From Parietaria judaica (taxonomy: Eukaryota > Streptophyta > Magnoliopsida > Rosales > Urticaceae), in NCBI GenBank assembly GCA_954871525.1, contig OX940862.1, positions 15,086,501 to 15,150,500 on the forward strand: a stretch of 64,000 nucleotides of DNA, in the 5' to 3' direction. Below the pieces are notes generated by a model. The model saw only the letters and a list, made by a program, of their open reading frames with translations. It was not told where the DNA came from and did not search any database. The stretch's first letter is position 1, and the number at the start of each line of letters is the position of its first letter. Shown here piece after piece: positions 10,165 through 23,829 of this stretch. The position numbers and the translations under genes were made by a program.

Positions 10165-13100
10165 GCCCACATTAAAATGTATTGCTGAGTGGTGACTAGT
10201 ACATTACTTTATATATTTTAATCGCGCAACTTTGATACATAATCAAACTCATAGATTGCTCAAAACTTAATTAGGCTGTATTTATTTTCGTATCAAATAT
10301 TTTGGAGGTTGAGATCTATACAGAGCCCATATTTATATAGAATATATAGATACATAATTACATATCATATATACATCGTGGAGGTAGGTACAAATTACAA
10401 TCAAGGAATTAAATTTCTCGAATATCCATCGGCATGCCTACTGAATTTTTTTTTTCCGAGGATATGCGAAACGATATATCCATCGACATATCCATCGATT
10501 TACCTATAAGATACTAATCGACAAGCGATATATTCGTAAAATAAAAAGTGTGAAACGACATCATCAAGCAAGCGGCATTTAAACCTTGGGTACAATAGAA
10601 AACACAAAATTGTTCTTCTGAGTTCTGAGGATGGCAGCGTTCTTGTTGACCTAGAATTGTACGAATATTTTAATCACTTCAGTATAAATGACTATAAATA
10701 TATTGATCTAAACAAAATATATTATGCATTTGTATTTTTTATGTATTTAAATGACTGATGCATGTGTACGTGAATGGTCAATGGTCCTGGGTCCTGACCC
10801 TCAACAGAATCCCATCATAATATATAAAATCAATTAATGAATAACACGAAGTGACACACACAAAAAAAAATTCTCATAAAATAAAATGCAAAAAAGTATA
10901 GGCTTAGAATTAGCATAGAAATGACTAATTTTGGTACACAAAAAGATGCTCATAGCCATGCCCTGCAATATGCAATGATCGTTGAGGTTCATAGATCTAT
11001 AGGCTTCTCTAATTTCTAGCTAAATATAAATACGCCTTACTTTAATTTGCAATGATTTGAGAAAGCTAATTGTTTTTTTTTTTATTATATTATTTCGAAG
11101 GAACTTCTTTTCAAGCTATCATACTTTACTTACCACAGTGAAACTGAAAGATGAATACGTGAGTATTCATTAATTGCCACTTTTAGACGAAAATAAAGTT
11201 TTATACCATGTCGATGTCTACACGTATGTACATCGTTTTCTTTTTTGCTAATATAATTTATAATAATAATTAATATTTTAAGGCTAATCATGATGTTTTT
11301 TTTTTAACCCATTACATTTTTTCGAAAACCCTTTTAGAAATCATTCGTCGCCATAAAAGTTTGTCCGACTGATTTCTTATAAGATACAAACACTAAGAGA
11401 TTGAGTAATGGTTTCTGACCGGTCGGGTGTGTGAGTGTGAGGGAGCGGTTAGACGAAGTTTTGTCGATGCAAAGGCACCGAAATGAAACTCTGTAAAACA
11501 CGGGAGCTATGACTTCAATCAATTCCTTAAACTCAGACACTGTCTCCGGATTTGAGTTGAACAGTACGATCTTTCCTCTATCTATTGAGAAATTCTCGTG
11601 CTTCGTAACGAGAAAAATCCTCTTTCTTTGGCTCCGGTCTTGAAAACCGGTATAGTTCGAAACAAAGAACTATCGCGAGCCCCCATTATTCCAGGAAATT
11701 TCAATGAAATGCTCACTTTTCTACGGAAATCCTATCTTGTTAGGCTAGATTTTTCAGATTTTGAATTTATGGTTCTTTTGAAGGTTTTCTTATATGTTTT
11801 ATTAAATTTCTGTTTGGGTTAATTTTAATATATAATTCTGGTGGATTATTGTTAATTTAATTGTTATCTTCAAATATGCTAATTTATAATTAATTTCTTT
11901 AATATTTTTGAAGATCTTCATATAGAATTGTTGATGCTCTTGAATTCTTTATAATGATTTATTGATATTGAATCATTGATTAGTGCTTTTTTGTTAATTA
12001 TATTTGTTGATTCATTAATCAATTAATCATTAATTAATTTAGGATTTAAGCTTATATTTTAGGGTTTTATCTTTTACTCTTCCACCAATATTTTTGTGGG
12101 CATGTCCGTAAAATTTATGCAACATTTGCGACTTGTGTCATGCTCATTTTTTTATTTTTTGTAGAATTTTTTTTATTGATACGTGGCATGTTCATAAAAT
12201 AAAGGGACTGAAATGTGTAGAAAACTAATATTAAATTATGATTCAAAATACCATAAAAAAAAAATTATGATTCAAAATTTCAAACATCCGAATTAAATAG
12301 ATTAGCCAGTAAAGAAATATACTCATATAGTCGAAGGGTAATTATGTCATTTGGACAATTTCAAGATAAAATGGCAAATTCATAATATCGTCTAAAAGAT
12401 TAAAACAATGCCCTAAGAGCTATTTACATTTAGATAAAGGCATGCCCTACTGAGACATGATGTAGTGACGTCATCGACAGAAGGGCTATCGTCATGCTCA
12501 GATTGTTCCTTTTGCAGCATTAATTATAAGTAACCATAATCATATCAATTAGTAAATAAAAAATCTAAATTAATTTAATTTTTATCTCCTATTGTATTGA
12601 CCCACAAAATATAAAATATGGTTACAACTTACACCCTACATGAAAATAAACGCATACGTATCAATCTTAAAGTACGTGGCGCATAGCGATATTTTGTATA
12701 TTACACGGTGTCGAGCTTCCCGCCCCACGCCCGATATGAATGTTGTCGGTCGAAAAAACGATCGAAGTAACACTATAATTACTAGCCGATGGAGATCTAG
12801 TATTATACAAATTTTAAATTTAGAGTTTAAGATTCAGTAAATATTCATAGATTATCAATAGACACGTAAAGTAATTAATTGACAGGTATGTAATATTTTT
12901 CTACAAAATTTAGTATTTAAGGTTTAAGAATCATCAGCAAATATTCATCGTGAAATCAGTCAATTAATATATTATTATTAACAATTTATAGATATAGAGA
13001 TCTTAAGTCTTAACCCTTGATATTGAAAATAATAATTTCGAATGAAAAGAAAATAATATAAAATATAATTGTATAGGAATAGGCTATAATTGTGAGGGTC

Positions 13101-13778
13101 AAATCAAACAAGACTGGACATAAAATGAGCAGATATTGATATTGGATTGGATGGTAACTACGAATCCAAATCAACTTGGACTGATTCAAATATTTCCTTA
13201 CAACTTGACATTTCGTCACATCCTCTCTGCCAGCCAATACTTTCTTTGTTTTATTCGATTATAATCAATTAATATCATTGGGGTTTTATTCATTGCTTGA
13301 ATTGCAAAATATAATTAGAGTATTTTATGCAAAAATTTTAGGGGAAAAAATAATTTGCACGTATTCTCTATATTTTAACGTACATTTTATGTAATAGTTT
13401 TTTACAAATAGCGGTATGTATCGGTATTTTATCATATCTTATTCGCCGTGTTTGTTTGTTTATTAGCTTAATTGGTCAATAATTAGGAACTAACATTTCT
13501 TTTGAAGGACAATATGAATGTTTGAGATGAGAGAAATTTATTTTTTGCCGAACTGAATTAGGGTATTAATTTAACATGTTTTTGGTAAATTTACATTTTT
13601 AGAGATAGAATTATTCAATTAGAAATTTAGAATCTAATATGATAAGACTTTTGGAAGGGAAATAAATGTCCTGATCATCTTAATCTATTCTTGACAGAAT
13701 ATTCCCTGATGGTATGTTTTGCGTATATCAGTGATTACATCTTCTTCACTTAATCACTATATGTCAATGTGTGAGTCA

Positions 13779-13810
<32 letters not shown>

Positions 13811-14058
13811 AGAGAGTGTATGAGATTAATAGGTAAACAATTACAGGGGAGCCCCATGCAAGTGGGTCCCAGGGCTTTGAATGTGACACGTCATGAAATG
13901 ACAAGCTCATCATAGAGGTTCCCTTGTCCCATCACTTTTTTCCATGAAGTTAAATAGATAGAACCTTTTTCCTTAAGTGAAAATTAAAGTCTAAAATCAC
14001 ACACATAGTCCCAATTTCAAACGTAAATTAAAAGGGTAGGGGCTTATAATAAATTCTA
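10165..14058. other. Long gene-free AT-rich stretch
   Basis: No gene is supported across ~3.9 kb. The stretch at about 11330-11760 is less AT-rich and could be an old gene or retroelement fragment; it gives short ORFs on both strands (minus 11334-11540, plus 11598-11822) that I cannot assign. TAAA microsatellite at about 13782-13808. The rest is low-complexity AT-rich DNA. Confidence 0.45.
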
Positions 14059-14521
14059 GGGTTAATGGCGGGGTAAATATCAAAAGTTCAGTAAAAAAAA
14101 CTCCTCATGTAACTAAAGTCTAAAAGCAATGGCAAAAGTAAAAAGTTATATTTGAGATATTGACCACTCTATTCTCGTAATGCAACTAACTTACATCTAA
14201 TTGTGATCACGTGGACAAACGTGAGTTGTTAACATAATAATTTGTTGCCATGTGTGTGAGCTCGCATCAGCCTCGTTTAAGACTAAACAACGAATTAAAC
14301 CCCTAATTAGGTATCGTGGGGTCGTACACATGGCAAAAAATTATTATGTTAGCAACCCACGTTTGTCCATATGACTAGAGTTAACGAGTAAGTTAACTGT
14401 GTTACAAAAAAAAGTAATCAACGTCTCAAATGAGATTTTAGATACTTTTGTCATCACTTTTAAACTTTAAGTACATAATGAGTTCTTTTATAAAAAATTA
14501 TATATTTTCATCGTCATTAAC
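14059..14521. mobile_element. Foldback MITE with long inverted repeats (~460 bp)
   Basis: The left ~180 bases and right ~190 bases are diverged inverted copies. Left caaacgtgagttgttaacat pairs with right atgttagcaacccacgtttg; left ttgttgccatgtg pairs with right cacatggcaaaaaa; left actaaagtctaaaagcaatg pairs with right catcacttttaaactttaag. Outer ends are gggttaatggcg and cgtcattaac. I could not find a convincing target-site duplication. No coding region. Confidence 0.6.
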
Positions 14522-16735
14522 TATGTTTTTCAACCATTTATATTTTTAAATCAAGATTAAATAGTTTATATTAAAAAAGAAAATATAATACATAAGTATT
14601 TTATTAAAAAAATATTATTTTCACTCCGAGACTATAACTTTACCGTCTAGATTTTAATTGGATTTAATTTAGAGAACGAAATTAGGTTTCAATGTGTAAT
14701 TTACGCATCTCACAAAAATTAGGGTTCGAGCTTCTTTTCATAGATTCTTATTAAATTGATCAGAGATATAAAAAAAATGTTTTCCTTTTAAAACTATATG
14801 TATAAATTTTGTTTATTTATTATTCGTACATACATTGTATATTAAAAAAATGTGTCATTTATTATTTGAAGTATTTTCTTGACTTCTGTGAAAATATATA
14901 TATATACATATAAATTTTCTTGACACACAATTTTCAAGGCAAAAGTAACCAAAGAAGAAGTATCAGTGTATGTCTATCACTATTCACTTTCACTATCGGT
15001 CTCCCACAGAATACGCGGCATATCAAAACCAAAGGCCGAGATTCCTCCACGTATCATAATCTGCCACAGTATAGAAACAGAGGGACCTACGTGGGTCTCC
15101 AGCTACAAACACAGAGCTCTATCTTTACTTCTGATTGGACCGTCGACCAGTTGGCGCTAATATCCATGCACAAACCCCACACCAGCCGTCCGATCAAGAG
15201 CATCGGACGGCTGTCCGAGCCCCTTCAGTGCCGCCGAGGACCGTCAGATCATCTGACGGAGAGAGTGATCCGACGGTAGGGATGAGGAGCCGTACGATGG
15301 TAGTCATGGTTATACTGAAGCTTCTGGTTTTATGGGAAATCGGAGAAGATGAGTTCTCATTATCTCAAGGTGAAGTTATACTATCTTCAGTTATTGCATG
15401 TGTGGTCGGGCTCTTAATCAATGATGGAACTCAGCTAATCGGAAGGGGACACGTGGGAGTGGGACCTTTCCTCTTAGTCGTTTTCACGTTGTGAAATTGT
15501 TGAACCTTAACAAAATGAACAGAACTCTCTTCGTCGTTGATGCATGAAGATAGACGAGGAGATTATGAGGAAGAGCGAGACAAAAAAAACGTAATATTAA
15601 ATTAAATATATTCGCCGTCAAATTTCGATCATAAAAATTAGAGTATTAAATATAAACATCATCGTAAAAGCTAAATAATGTGAAAACCGAGGGATAGTTT
15701 TGAAGTTTTTGTACACAATCCTCTATCGTTTCACAGTAAATATATATATTGAAAAAATTGAAGCCAAACATATTCTTAAAATATTTTGTCAGTTTTACTT
15801 ACAAAACTAAATACAATTATGCAAATATAAATAATATAAAAAACACTTTCACACGCTACTTATTAAAAATATACCACTACGTCTACAGCCATGGTATAAT
15901 ATTAGTGCTATCATTTATTTCATCTAATTATTAATGTATTTGTAACTTTCTATGATACTTTTTCATTTCTCAAAATAGTACTCTCTAATCTACAGCTAAT
16001 AAGAAACTAAAATTCTCTGAGCTAGTGTGCTTGTGGTCATAAATATATATAGTGCGTGTTTTATTTTTGCTTTATTTTTTTTTTGTATGATTTTTTAATT
16101 ATTAACTCATAATTTAATACAAAATACTAATGACTGAATTTAGTAAGGACCATTGGGGAAACTTAAAAATAAAAAATCCCGAGACACGTATTAGAAAGTT
16201 GTAGGACGTTGGCAACGTATATATATATTGAGATGGCTCATGGCTTGAAATGTTGCGGTGAAAATAGGAAATCGTGAATATTAATGAAAATTGAAATTAA
16301 TTTTGGAAAAAAATATTAAAAGAGCTGTAATGCATTTACGAGACAGAAGGATAGGAGTACGGAAAGGTGTATAGTGAGATCCAACAAGCTCACAAAAAGC
16401 ATAGGAAATGCGTATATACGTTAAAAATTTAACAGTATGGTAATAATAAAATTATATTTAAATATCCAATTAAAATTAATATATGTACATATTCATCAAT
16501 TTATTATCACTGACTTAGAAGGTAATTATTTTACTTTCCGAGTATAAGTGTAGCCCATTTCCTTTGATGAAAGTAGATAACTTATAACTCACGGTAAAAG
16601 AAATAAAATGATCAACTAATATCATACGTTGTCTTAGTACAATCGCAAATGTGGAATCAAATCAAGTAGCGAAGTTTACAAGAAATCCAAAATATAATGA
16701 AATATCCATCGAAAAGTAGCACTATTTTGTATATA
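14522..16735. other. Intergenic with a palindrome-rich GC patch
   Basis: No supported gene. 14930-15500 is far less AT-rich than its surroundings and gives ORFs in several frames without recognisable protein features; it may be a decayed promoter or 5' region. It contains the palindrome cluster at 15184-15275 described separately. The rest is AT-rich. Confidence 0.45.
15184..15275. promoter_or_regulatory. Cluster of CCGTCnGAT palindromes
   Basis: 15184-15212 is an 11-bp perfect stem (agccgtccgat / atcggacggct) with a 7-nt loop. 15241-15259 is a 9-bp perfect stem (ccgtcagat / atctgacgg) around one base. A further inverted half-site, atccgacgg, follows at about 15268-15276. Five copies of CCGTCnGAT or its near variants within ~92 bp suggest either a cis-regulatory module or transposon-end debris. 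Function unknown. Confidence 0.35.
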
Positions 16736-17118
16736 AGGGGCGGAGTCAAGGGGGGCGGAGTCATTTAGCAACACTTGTTATGATTATAGTATTTTTATTC
16801 ATGGTATTTTTTAAATTTTTTAATTATAGGTAATACTAAAACGATTACAACTTACAAAACTAGAGAATAAAAACCTCAATCAATTTAAGACGTGCAAAGT
16901 TTTAAATATTAGAAAAAAATTATATTAATATTTTGAGAACGTAACATATAGATTTCCAATCATATAGAGATTCTAATTAACTATTTTCATGAACCAAAAG
17001 TTCATAAAAAATAGTTATAATGCAATGTCTAATAGTAGTTTCATTGTCTTGTTTTATTATGAAATTTATAGCCAATTAATTTTCGCCCCCTCTAAGTCAG
17101 AGTTCTGGCTCCGCCCCT
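16736..17118. mobile_element. hAT-type MITE, GGGGCGGAG ends
   Basis: Ends are aggggcggagtc and ggctccgcccct, inverted to each other. Its interior (about 16830-17020, for example aaaacgattacaacttac, aaactagagaataaa, ttttgagaacgtaacat) is clearly homologous to 35240-35440, so both belong to one family. Flanking 8-mers match poorly (5 of 8), so the target duplication is degraded. No coding region. Confidence 0.55.
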
Positions 17119-17565
17119 ACTATTTACCATGCAAATAATTAAATGAAAACAAATCACCATAACAGCACATTATTTTTTAGATTTGTTGCGTAAAATTGCC
17201 TTGACTTGTAATTTATACGCGGTGAAGTATTTTGTATGGCGGTTTTAGTTATTGTGGAAAAGTCTAATTATTTAAGAAACAAATCTCAAAATAAAAATTA
17301 TTCAAATTTTTCTGCCACGCACCAAAAATTCCAAAGTTTGAAATTGGAAAATTATTTTGAAAGAACAATAATAAATAAAAAGAATTAAGATCAAATACGA
17401 TTTATAAGCATGAATATACACGATACAAAACACGTATACAATAAACTAGCACATGTCAAAGTAACTTATGAACATGAATACATAATGCAACTTATGATCG
17501 TAAATATTAATACATAAAAACAAAAACCGAACTAAAACATATGCACAATGGTTAAAAGTTTCAGC
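17119..17565. other. Short intergenic gap
   Basis: AT-rich DNA between two transposons. Nothing else seen. Confidence 0.4.
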
Positions 17566-18523
17566 TAGGGGTGAGCATGGGTTGGGTTGGGCCGCCCCGA
17601 CACTTTTTATGGACCCGACCCGATCACCTCGGGTTCCTAAAAAAAAGCCCGATCCGACCCAAATTTTTTTTAATGCCCGAATCAAACCGACCCGATAAAA
17701 ATCGGGTTGGGTTGGTTTGGATCGCCATGGCCCGATTCAATTAAAATTAACTCTTATATAACAAAAAATAATATGAAAAAAATACATTAATGTAACTCAA
17801 AATTCAAGTAAAAATACCCCAAACTAATTTAATCATACAAACATACTCTAAACTAGTCCCCAAAATGTATGATAAAAATCATACCAATCGGATTTTTTTT
17901 TTACCAAAACCCGGACACGGATATATCCGGGTCCGGAAAAAAATAATCCCGGATATATCCGGTTCCGGGTTTTGTTATTTTTATATATTTTAATTCAATC
18001 TATTTTCTGGGCCGTTGATCTTGATGATCCAACGGCCCAGATCAAAAGTTTTTTTTTTTTTAAAAAAACCCCGGATATTTTGATATCCGGGTTACGTAAT
18101 ATCCGGATACGGATATATCCGGATACGGATATATCCGTATCCGGGTTTTTTTTTATAAAAAAAATGGGTATCCGGGTTTAATCCGGTTGGAGATTTTGGG
18201 CATTACTCTAAACAATGTAAAACATGAAAATGAGAGATTGAACGGTCTTTGAATGTAAATAAATTTGAGAATGAGAAATATTTAAAGACTAAAGATTGCA
18301 CTACTTGAATAAAAATTAATATGAAATATATATTAATTATATTGGTCGGGTCGGAGACCCCGACCCGACCCAAGGTTTTGGACCCGACACCGACCCGAAT
18401 AATGGTCGGGTCCGGTTGATCCGACCCAATTTTGAGCGGGTTAGATTGGGCGGGTTAGATTGGGGTCGGGTCTCTAACGGATTGGGTTGGGCCATCGGGT
18501 TGGGTCTAAAATGCTCACCCCTA
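17566..18523. mobile_element. hAT-type non-autonomous element (958 bp)
   Basis: Perfect 8-bp target duplication GTTTCAGC at 17558-17565 and 18524-18531. Terminal inverted repeats are TAGGGGTGAGCA and TGCTCACCCCTA. Sub-terminal arms are rich in GGGTTGGG / CCCGACCC strings. The centre (about 17890-18200) is a second block of ATATCCGG / CCGGATAT palindromic strings around a hairpin at 18007-18040 (ctgggccgttg / caacggcccag), possibly a nested element. No transposase coding. Confidence 0.85.
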
Positions 18524-18531
18524 GTTTCAGC

Positions 18532-20946
18532 ATTAAACAAAAAAACAGTCCGAACACTTGCTCGGAACACATATTTACACTCAAAATTTACCAATCGATA
18601 AAAATGTAGAAGAAGCATATTAGACATTCTAACACTGAAGTTTGTACGTTATATTTTTTGAGATTTGCCAGAAAACAAAATCTAAATGGCAAAGAAATAA
18701 GAATGCCATCCCCACTTAAGATTCATTATGGCGCCAAAATTGTTTTCTGCTATCACAATACAACGACTTACGGCCTTATCGCTACTACTATTGTGATGTG
18801 AGCGGTTCAAATTGGTCACATTTCCTGCGGAGATCCCAAGTCTCCAAGTGGGCTCTCTTGTCCACCCGCGACCTTGACTTGCGAAGAAGAGATGTGTAAA
18901 AAAAAAAATAGTGAAATAAGCTACGAAAAATACTAAATTTTCCGAGGAACCATTGTGTCAATCTCTACGTTTTCATCTTTCTTACCCGTATTAAAAAATC
19001 ATCTTTTTTTTTTTTTACTCATGCAAATTTTATATTACTTGGTACTTATTAATTAATGCTATCTGATATATATAAGGAATTGTAGGGTAAACAATTACAA
19101 ATATTGAAAGGTTTTTCATTGGAAGAAAATACTATAACGGTAATTCTGGTCCGCTAATGCTTCTTTCTTTTCAATCGAATGCTAATGACTTAAGTAAAGT
19201 TAAGAGATTATCTCGGTATAAGTATTAATCTTTGATAAGATCATATAACAATAACAAGGCTTTATATAGAAGTGCCTAAATCTAACAAACATAGAAGTGC
19301 CTAATGTTTTTGACAGACGTTGATATTTTTTTTAGTATTTTTTTTATTTGAATTTGACAGAAAAATATATCATCTCCTAATCTGTTGATTTGAAATATTT
19401 TTAACACATTTTTTACTTTACTTTTCAGTTAGTCTAAATTAAATATTTTGACCACGTTTATTATAGAAATCAAAATAGCAAAGGTATTCTTTATTATGTC
19501 ACTGTGACAGTGGACTGTGGTGGAGCATAAACTCTATAAAAAATGACGTCATTATTCTCTCGATCATCATACAATTAAAAAGACGTCATTTTTCTTTGCC
19601 TCTTTGGGTCACCATAATTAATCTAGACAAAAAAATATTATTAAATAGTAACTGAAGATTGGAGCAAACAGTGGAACAGTAGTAGTAGTAGTAATACAGT
19701 ACTGACGGCGTCTCTCGTCACCGTTAACTAAAACGTGGAAACGAAATATCAACACGTCTTTCTCAAAAAGCTGAGAGCCACACGCTCTTTCTCAACTTTT
19801 CAGCACTGATGAACATTTAATTTAATTACCAATATTTCTTCTTCTTCTCCAAAAATCATTATTTTATTAATATTATCGACAATTATTGCGTTTCAGCTTC
19901 TGAACAGTGTCATGTATATGTATCTATCTATCTACATATCACTTCACACCTTCAAAGTCACTCTCTTTCTCTCTTCCCTCTTCTCGAATTCTTACATACA
20001 TAATTAGATATTATGCTTTCTGAGATTACCCTTTCGTTTTCATCGCAAGGTAATCATGGATCATGTGTTTATGTTGCTATAATTATGCTTGATAAGTGTT
20101 TGTCATCTGGGTTTCGACGCACTGTTCGTGAAACGACTTGTGTGAATGATAATGGCTCGAGGAAGGCGACAATATAGATGGATATTTGGTCGCTCGGATC
20201 GAACCGTATGTTACTGTTTTTCTACAGTGTCCTCCATTACTGGATCTCTGTGTCTGTTCGTGTGCTCAATCGAAGTCGAGGCTTTCTTTGTTTGTTTGAT
20301 CATATATATATATATTCTTCTCACGTTGAGATATATAGATATTAGGGTTTCAATTTCCAGATCAAGCAAGGTCGAGTTTGCGTTTGATTTCGATGGTAAT
20401 CTTATCTTATGTTGTGGCTTTTTGTGATTTTTGAGAAGTTTTGGGTTCAATAATAAATTTGTTAAATCTTGCCGACAATTTTTTTTCTACTGTTATTTTG
20501 AATTGTTGTTATATATATATATATTATAATTTTATTATTGAAGCTAAGAAAAAGAAGCGTGAATTAGATGGTCGTGATTTAAGGTCGAAGTCTATATTAA
20601 TTATTTATTTCATTCTGGTCAATATCAAATATCTCTTTCTATGATCATTAAATTCATAGGGTTTATATATTAAATTCCTAGATAAATCATGTACGTACTT
20701 TTGTTGTAGTTAACGTTCGTATAAGAACTGAGAAGCTGAATCTTTTATATGTCTATATATGTACATATGTATATTAAATTATATTGTCGGAATCTCAAAA
20801 CTCATGAATCGGTTTGATTTGCAGGAATTTAATATAAACGTAATGCTCAAGTGGATTCATTTGGTTGCTACTATGAAGAAATGAGCTCGTAAAATACACA
20901 CATATATACCTCTTGCTTGACTTAAGTTCGACTATTTGTTGCGAAA
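18532..20946 (+). promoter_or_regulatory. Upstream region, leader and probable 5'-UTR intron of the BELL gene
   Basis: No protein-coding gene. Pyrimidine-rich tracts at about 19960-19985 (ctctctttctctcttccctc) resemble a transcribed leader. A good donor (gcaag|gtaatc, after 20049) and acceptor (tttgcag|gaattt, 20824) suggest a ~775-bp 5'-UTR intron. Between the acceptor and the start codon are two overlapping upstream ORFs: 20843-20884 (13 codons plus stop) and 20881-20892 (3 codons plus stop). The transcription start is not determinable by eye. Confidence 0.4.
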
Positions 20947-22524
20947 ATGGAGACGAGCGGATTTAGGCCCGACCATCACCACCATCACCCGTCTCACGTG
21001 CCGCAGCAGAGCCGGCGGGACAAGCTGCGAGTCCAACACGGGCTCAATTCGGAGCCAATCTCTCATCATTTGGAAAGTTTATCAAACACTTTGGATCATC
21101 AGTTCACTCTCCACCAAGACCACGACGATCATAATGCTCGAAGCGCTAGGCCCTCCCACGGTTTCCTCTACGAACAACCTGGTTTTGTATCTTCGGAAAT
21201 CCTTGGTATGCATCAACATAGAAATGGTCTGGCGTATCAAGACCTGGGTGGCTCGACAGCTGTGTCGGATGGGGCTCACGGCTTCATGGTTAATTGGAGT
21301 CGAGGCCTCAGCGGTAATACTACAACGCAGGCCTTTGATAATTGGCCGGCCGAGACAAGTTTTGGGCTCGGTGATGCAAATAATATGGCGGTGTTAAAGC
21401 CAAGAAGCGGCGTAGCGCAGCCCTCGTTGGCCAATGTTGCGTCTGGTCAGATTATGAGTCATGATGTTGGGGAGAAATATTACCTAGAGAATATGAATTT
21501 AGCCACTCCTTGTAGAGCAGGCTCTCATATCAACTATCGAAACAATGACATTATGCAAGAACAAGTAGTAACTGTGGCTTCAGCGGGTGGCGCGATCCGA
21601 TCAGAAAATGAGCTCGCTCTTCTTCCGTTTAGTTTCGCGAATCTCGACAATCATCACCAGAATTGGAATAGTAGCACCAGTACTAGTTCTGATCAACTTG
21701 GTAATTTCGGCTGCAGCACCGCGAAAAAGAGGGATGGCGATTACTTAAGGACGACCATTGTCAACGATACAAACTTGCAAGGCTTGTCTCTATCACTCTC
21801 ATCGATCAATTCGCAATCCTCATTGCCCAATGTAGCTCGTGTTTCGGTCGAACAAACCTCATCGGGCTCGGATGAAGACATGCCAGAGCCCGGTGCAATA
21901 CCGAAGCCATCCATAATAAGCAAGAGTGCGTGCGGGAAGTCGCTCCAAGACATAGTTGGGGTTTCATCCAGTGTTTTTAGGAGCACAGCAGGACCTTTAG
22001 GGCCGTTCACCGGATACGCCACAATCCTGAAAAACTCGAGATTTTTGCAGCCAGCTCAGCAGCTCTTGGAAGAGTTATGCGGGTCAAGCAAGAGTAGCAC
22101 TACTAGCTACAGTTGTGATGTTAACTCCGAACGGTTTTCGGGAGAAACCGGGCCGTCGATTTCTGCTTCTGGTCACAGTCATGATAACGAGATGAATCGA
22201 AGCGGGCTTTACAATGACCATCAACTGCTAGTCAACAATAAGGGAAATCATAGCCTTAACAAGAATAACAATTCTTGTGCTTCATCTTCGACTTTTTACG
22301 GATCGAATGAGATCAAAAGCGGTGATCACGGAGGAGTAGGAAGCAATGTTTCGTTTGAATCAGGCTCTTCTCGGCCGGATCAAGTCCAACAGAAGAAGGC
22401 CAAGCTACTAGTCATGCAAGAAGAGGTAGGCTCATTTCTAACAGTATTTTGTCGTTTTTCAAATTAAAATGACTCTTTAAATTTGTGGTGGCTTTATATC
22501 TTAATTACATTAATATGTTCTAGG

Positions 22525-22570
<46 letters not shown>

Positions 22571-23783
22571 TCTTTGGTAGATTAGCTTGTAATGCACGGT
22601 AGTTGAAATATGCTAGGTTTTTGTAATACATGTTTTATGAAGTGTTTTTCTTAGAAAGAAGTTATTTGTCCTAATATTAATATATATATGTAAATGTGTG
22701 TTTGTGCGGGATAATTACCGTTTCGAAGTTGTGTTTTAGGAAGGCATAGTCCCGTAGTGTACACCCAATGTAATGATAGAATGTGTTCTTAGTACCCAAT
22801 CTGAACACTAACGTGAATTAACGGAATAACATAAATCTATAACGCCACCCGAAACACTACTTTTATGTATACTTATATGCTTTGGTAATGTTTTTGGTAT
22901 GAAGATATAAATAGAGATATAGCAATTCTTTGCATTTTTGTAAACAATTTATGGCAGTATATATATGTGCCCTACACAATAGGCACTCTTTAGAGTTAGG
23001 TTGAATTTACTTGGCATTTACTACTAGTCCTACTGGCTACTACCTCAACTATGATAGTATTAGTAATACCATTTTTTTTTATTTAAACCATTAATTATGT
23101 TATTATATCCAATGTCCACACCTATGACTATAATACCATTATATTTTACAACTTTAAGACTTTTTTTGTAAACTTTTCGTATATCTCACTCACGGGGATC
23201 GAACCCCGAGCGATACAAGTTCAGAGTATTAATACTATAATTGTACACACGACACATGTTTATACATGTATATCAATATTTATTATGTGATATATACCAT
23301 TTAAATGAAAAGTAATAACAATATTTTATAACAATATTCTATTTTCAATTGGACACAAACTGCTTTGTCATTTCTTATACCTTTGATATGGATCTACTTT
23401 TTTACATTGCCATTAGATCGTAATAATTCGATAGTAAATTGCCAAGTTTGAATAAATGAGTTGAAGAATTAATTAATTAGATTATTTATCGTTGAGCTTT
23501 TAATTAGATTATTTATCGTTGAGCTTTCAATATTTCCGAAAGAATCTAGCTACTCAAAAACAACTGGTGCCATATGGCTTCTATATATTTAATATATTCA
23601 ACTTTTTATTTTTATATTGTATATGGTTAAGATTATGACATATATTGTTGGTGTATTTTTGGGGCAATGATATGTCGATTGTGACAATCTAACTTGACAT
23701 TTTATGCAAAAACGAAATGATTATGTTCTGCTTGTCAGTTTCTCATGCAAATATATACTCTGCAGGTATATATCTCTTTATTT

Positions 23784-23829
<46 letters not shown>

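Noticed and set aside
11334..11822. Short ORFs on both strands in a patch less AT-rich than its surroundings.
   Set aside because: Neither product is recognised and the frames are short; may be an old gene or retroelement fragment, but not supportable as a gene.
14920..15494. Overlapping plus-strand ORFs of ~119 codons in the GC-richer patch.
   Set aside because: Two frames are open to similar length over the same DNA, with no signal peptide, domain or splice context. More likely regulatory or repeat-derived DNA.
23170..23235. A tRNA gene on the minus strand suggested by a perfect T-arm-like ggggttcgatcccc.
   Set aside because: No D-arm, anticodon arm or pairing acceptor stem could be drawn around it. 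Kept only as a weak SINE-like fragment.
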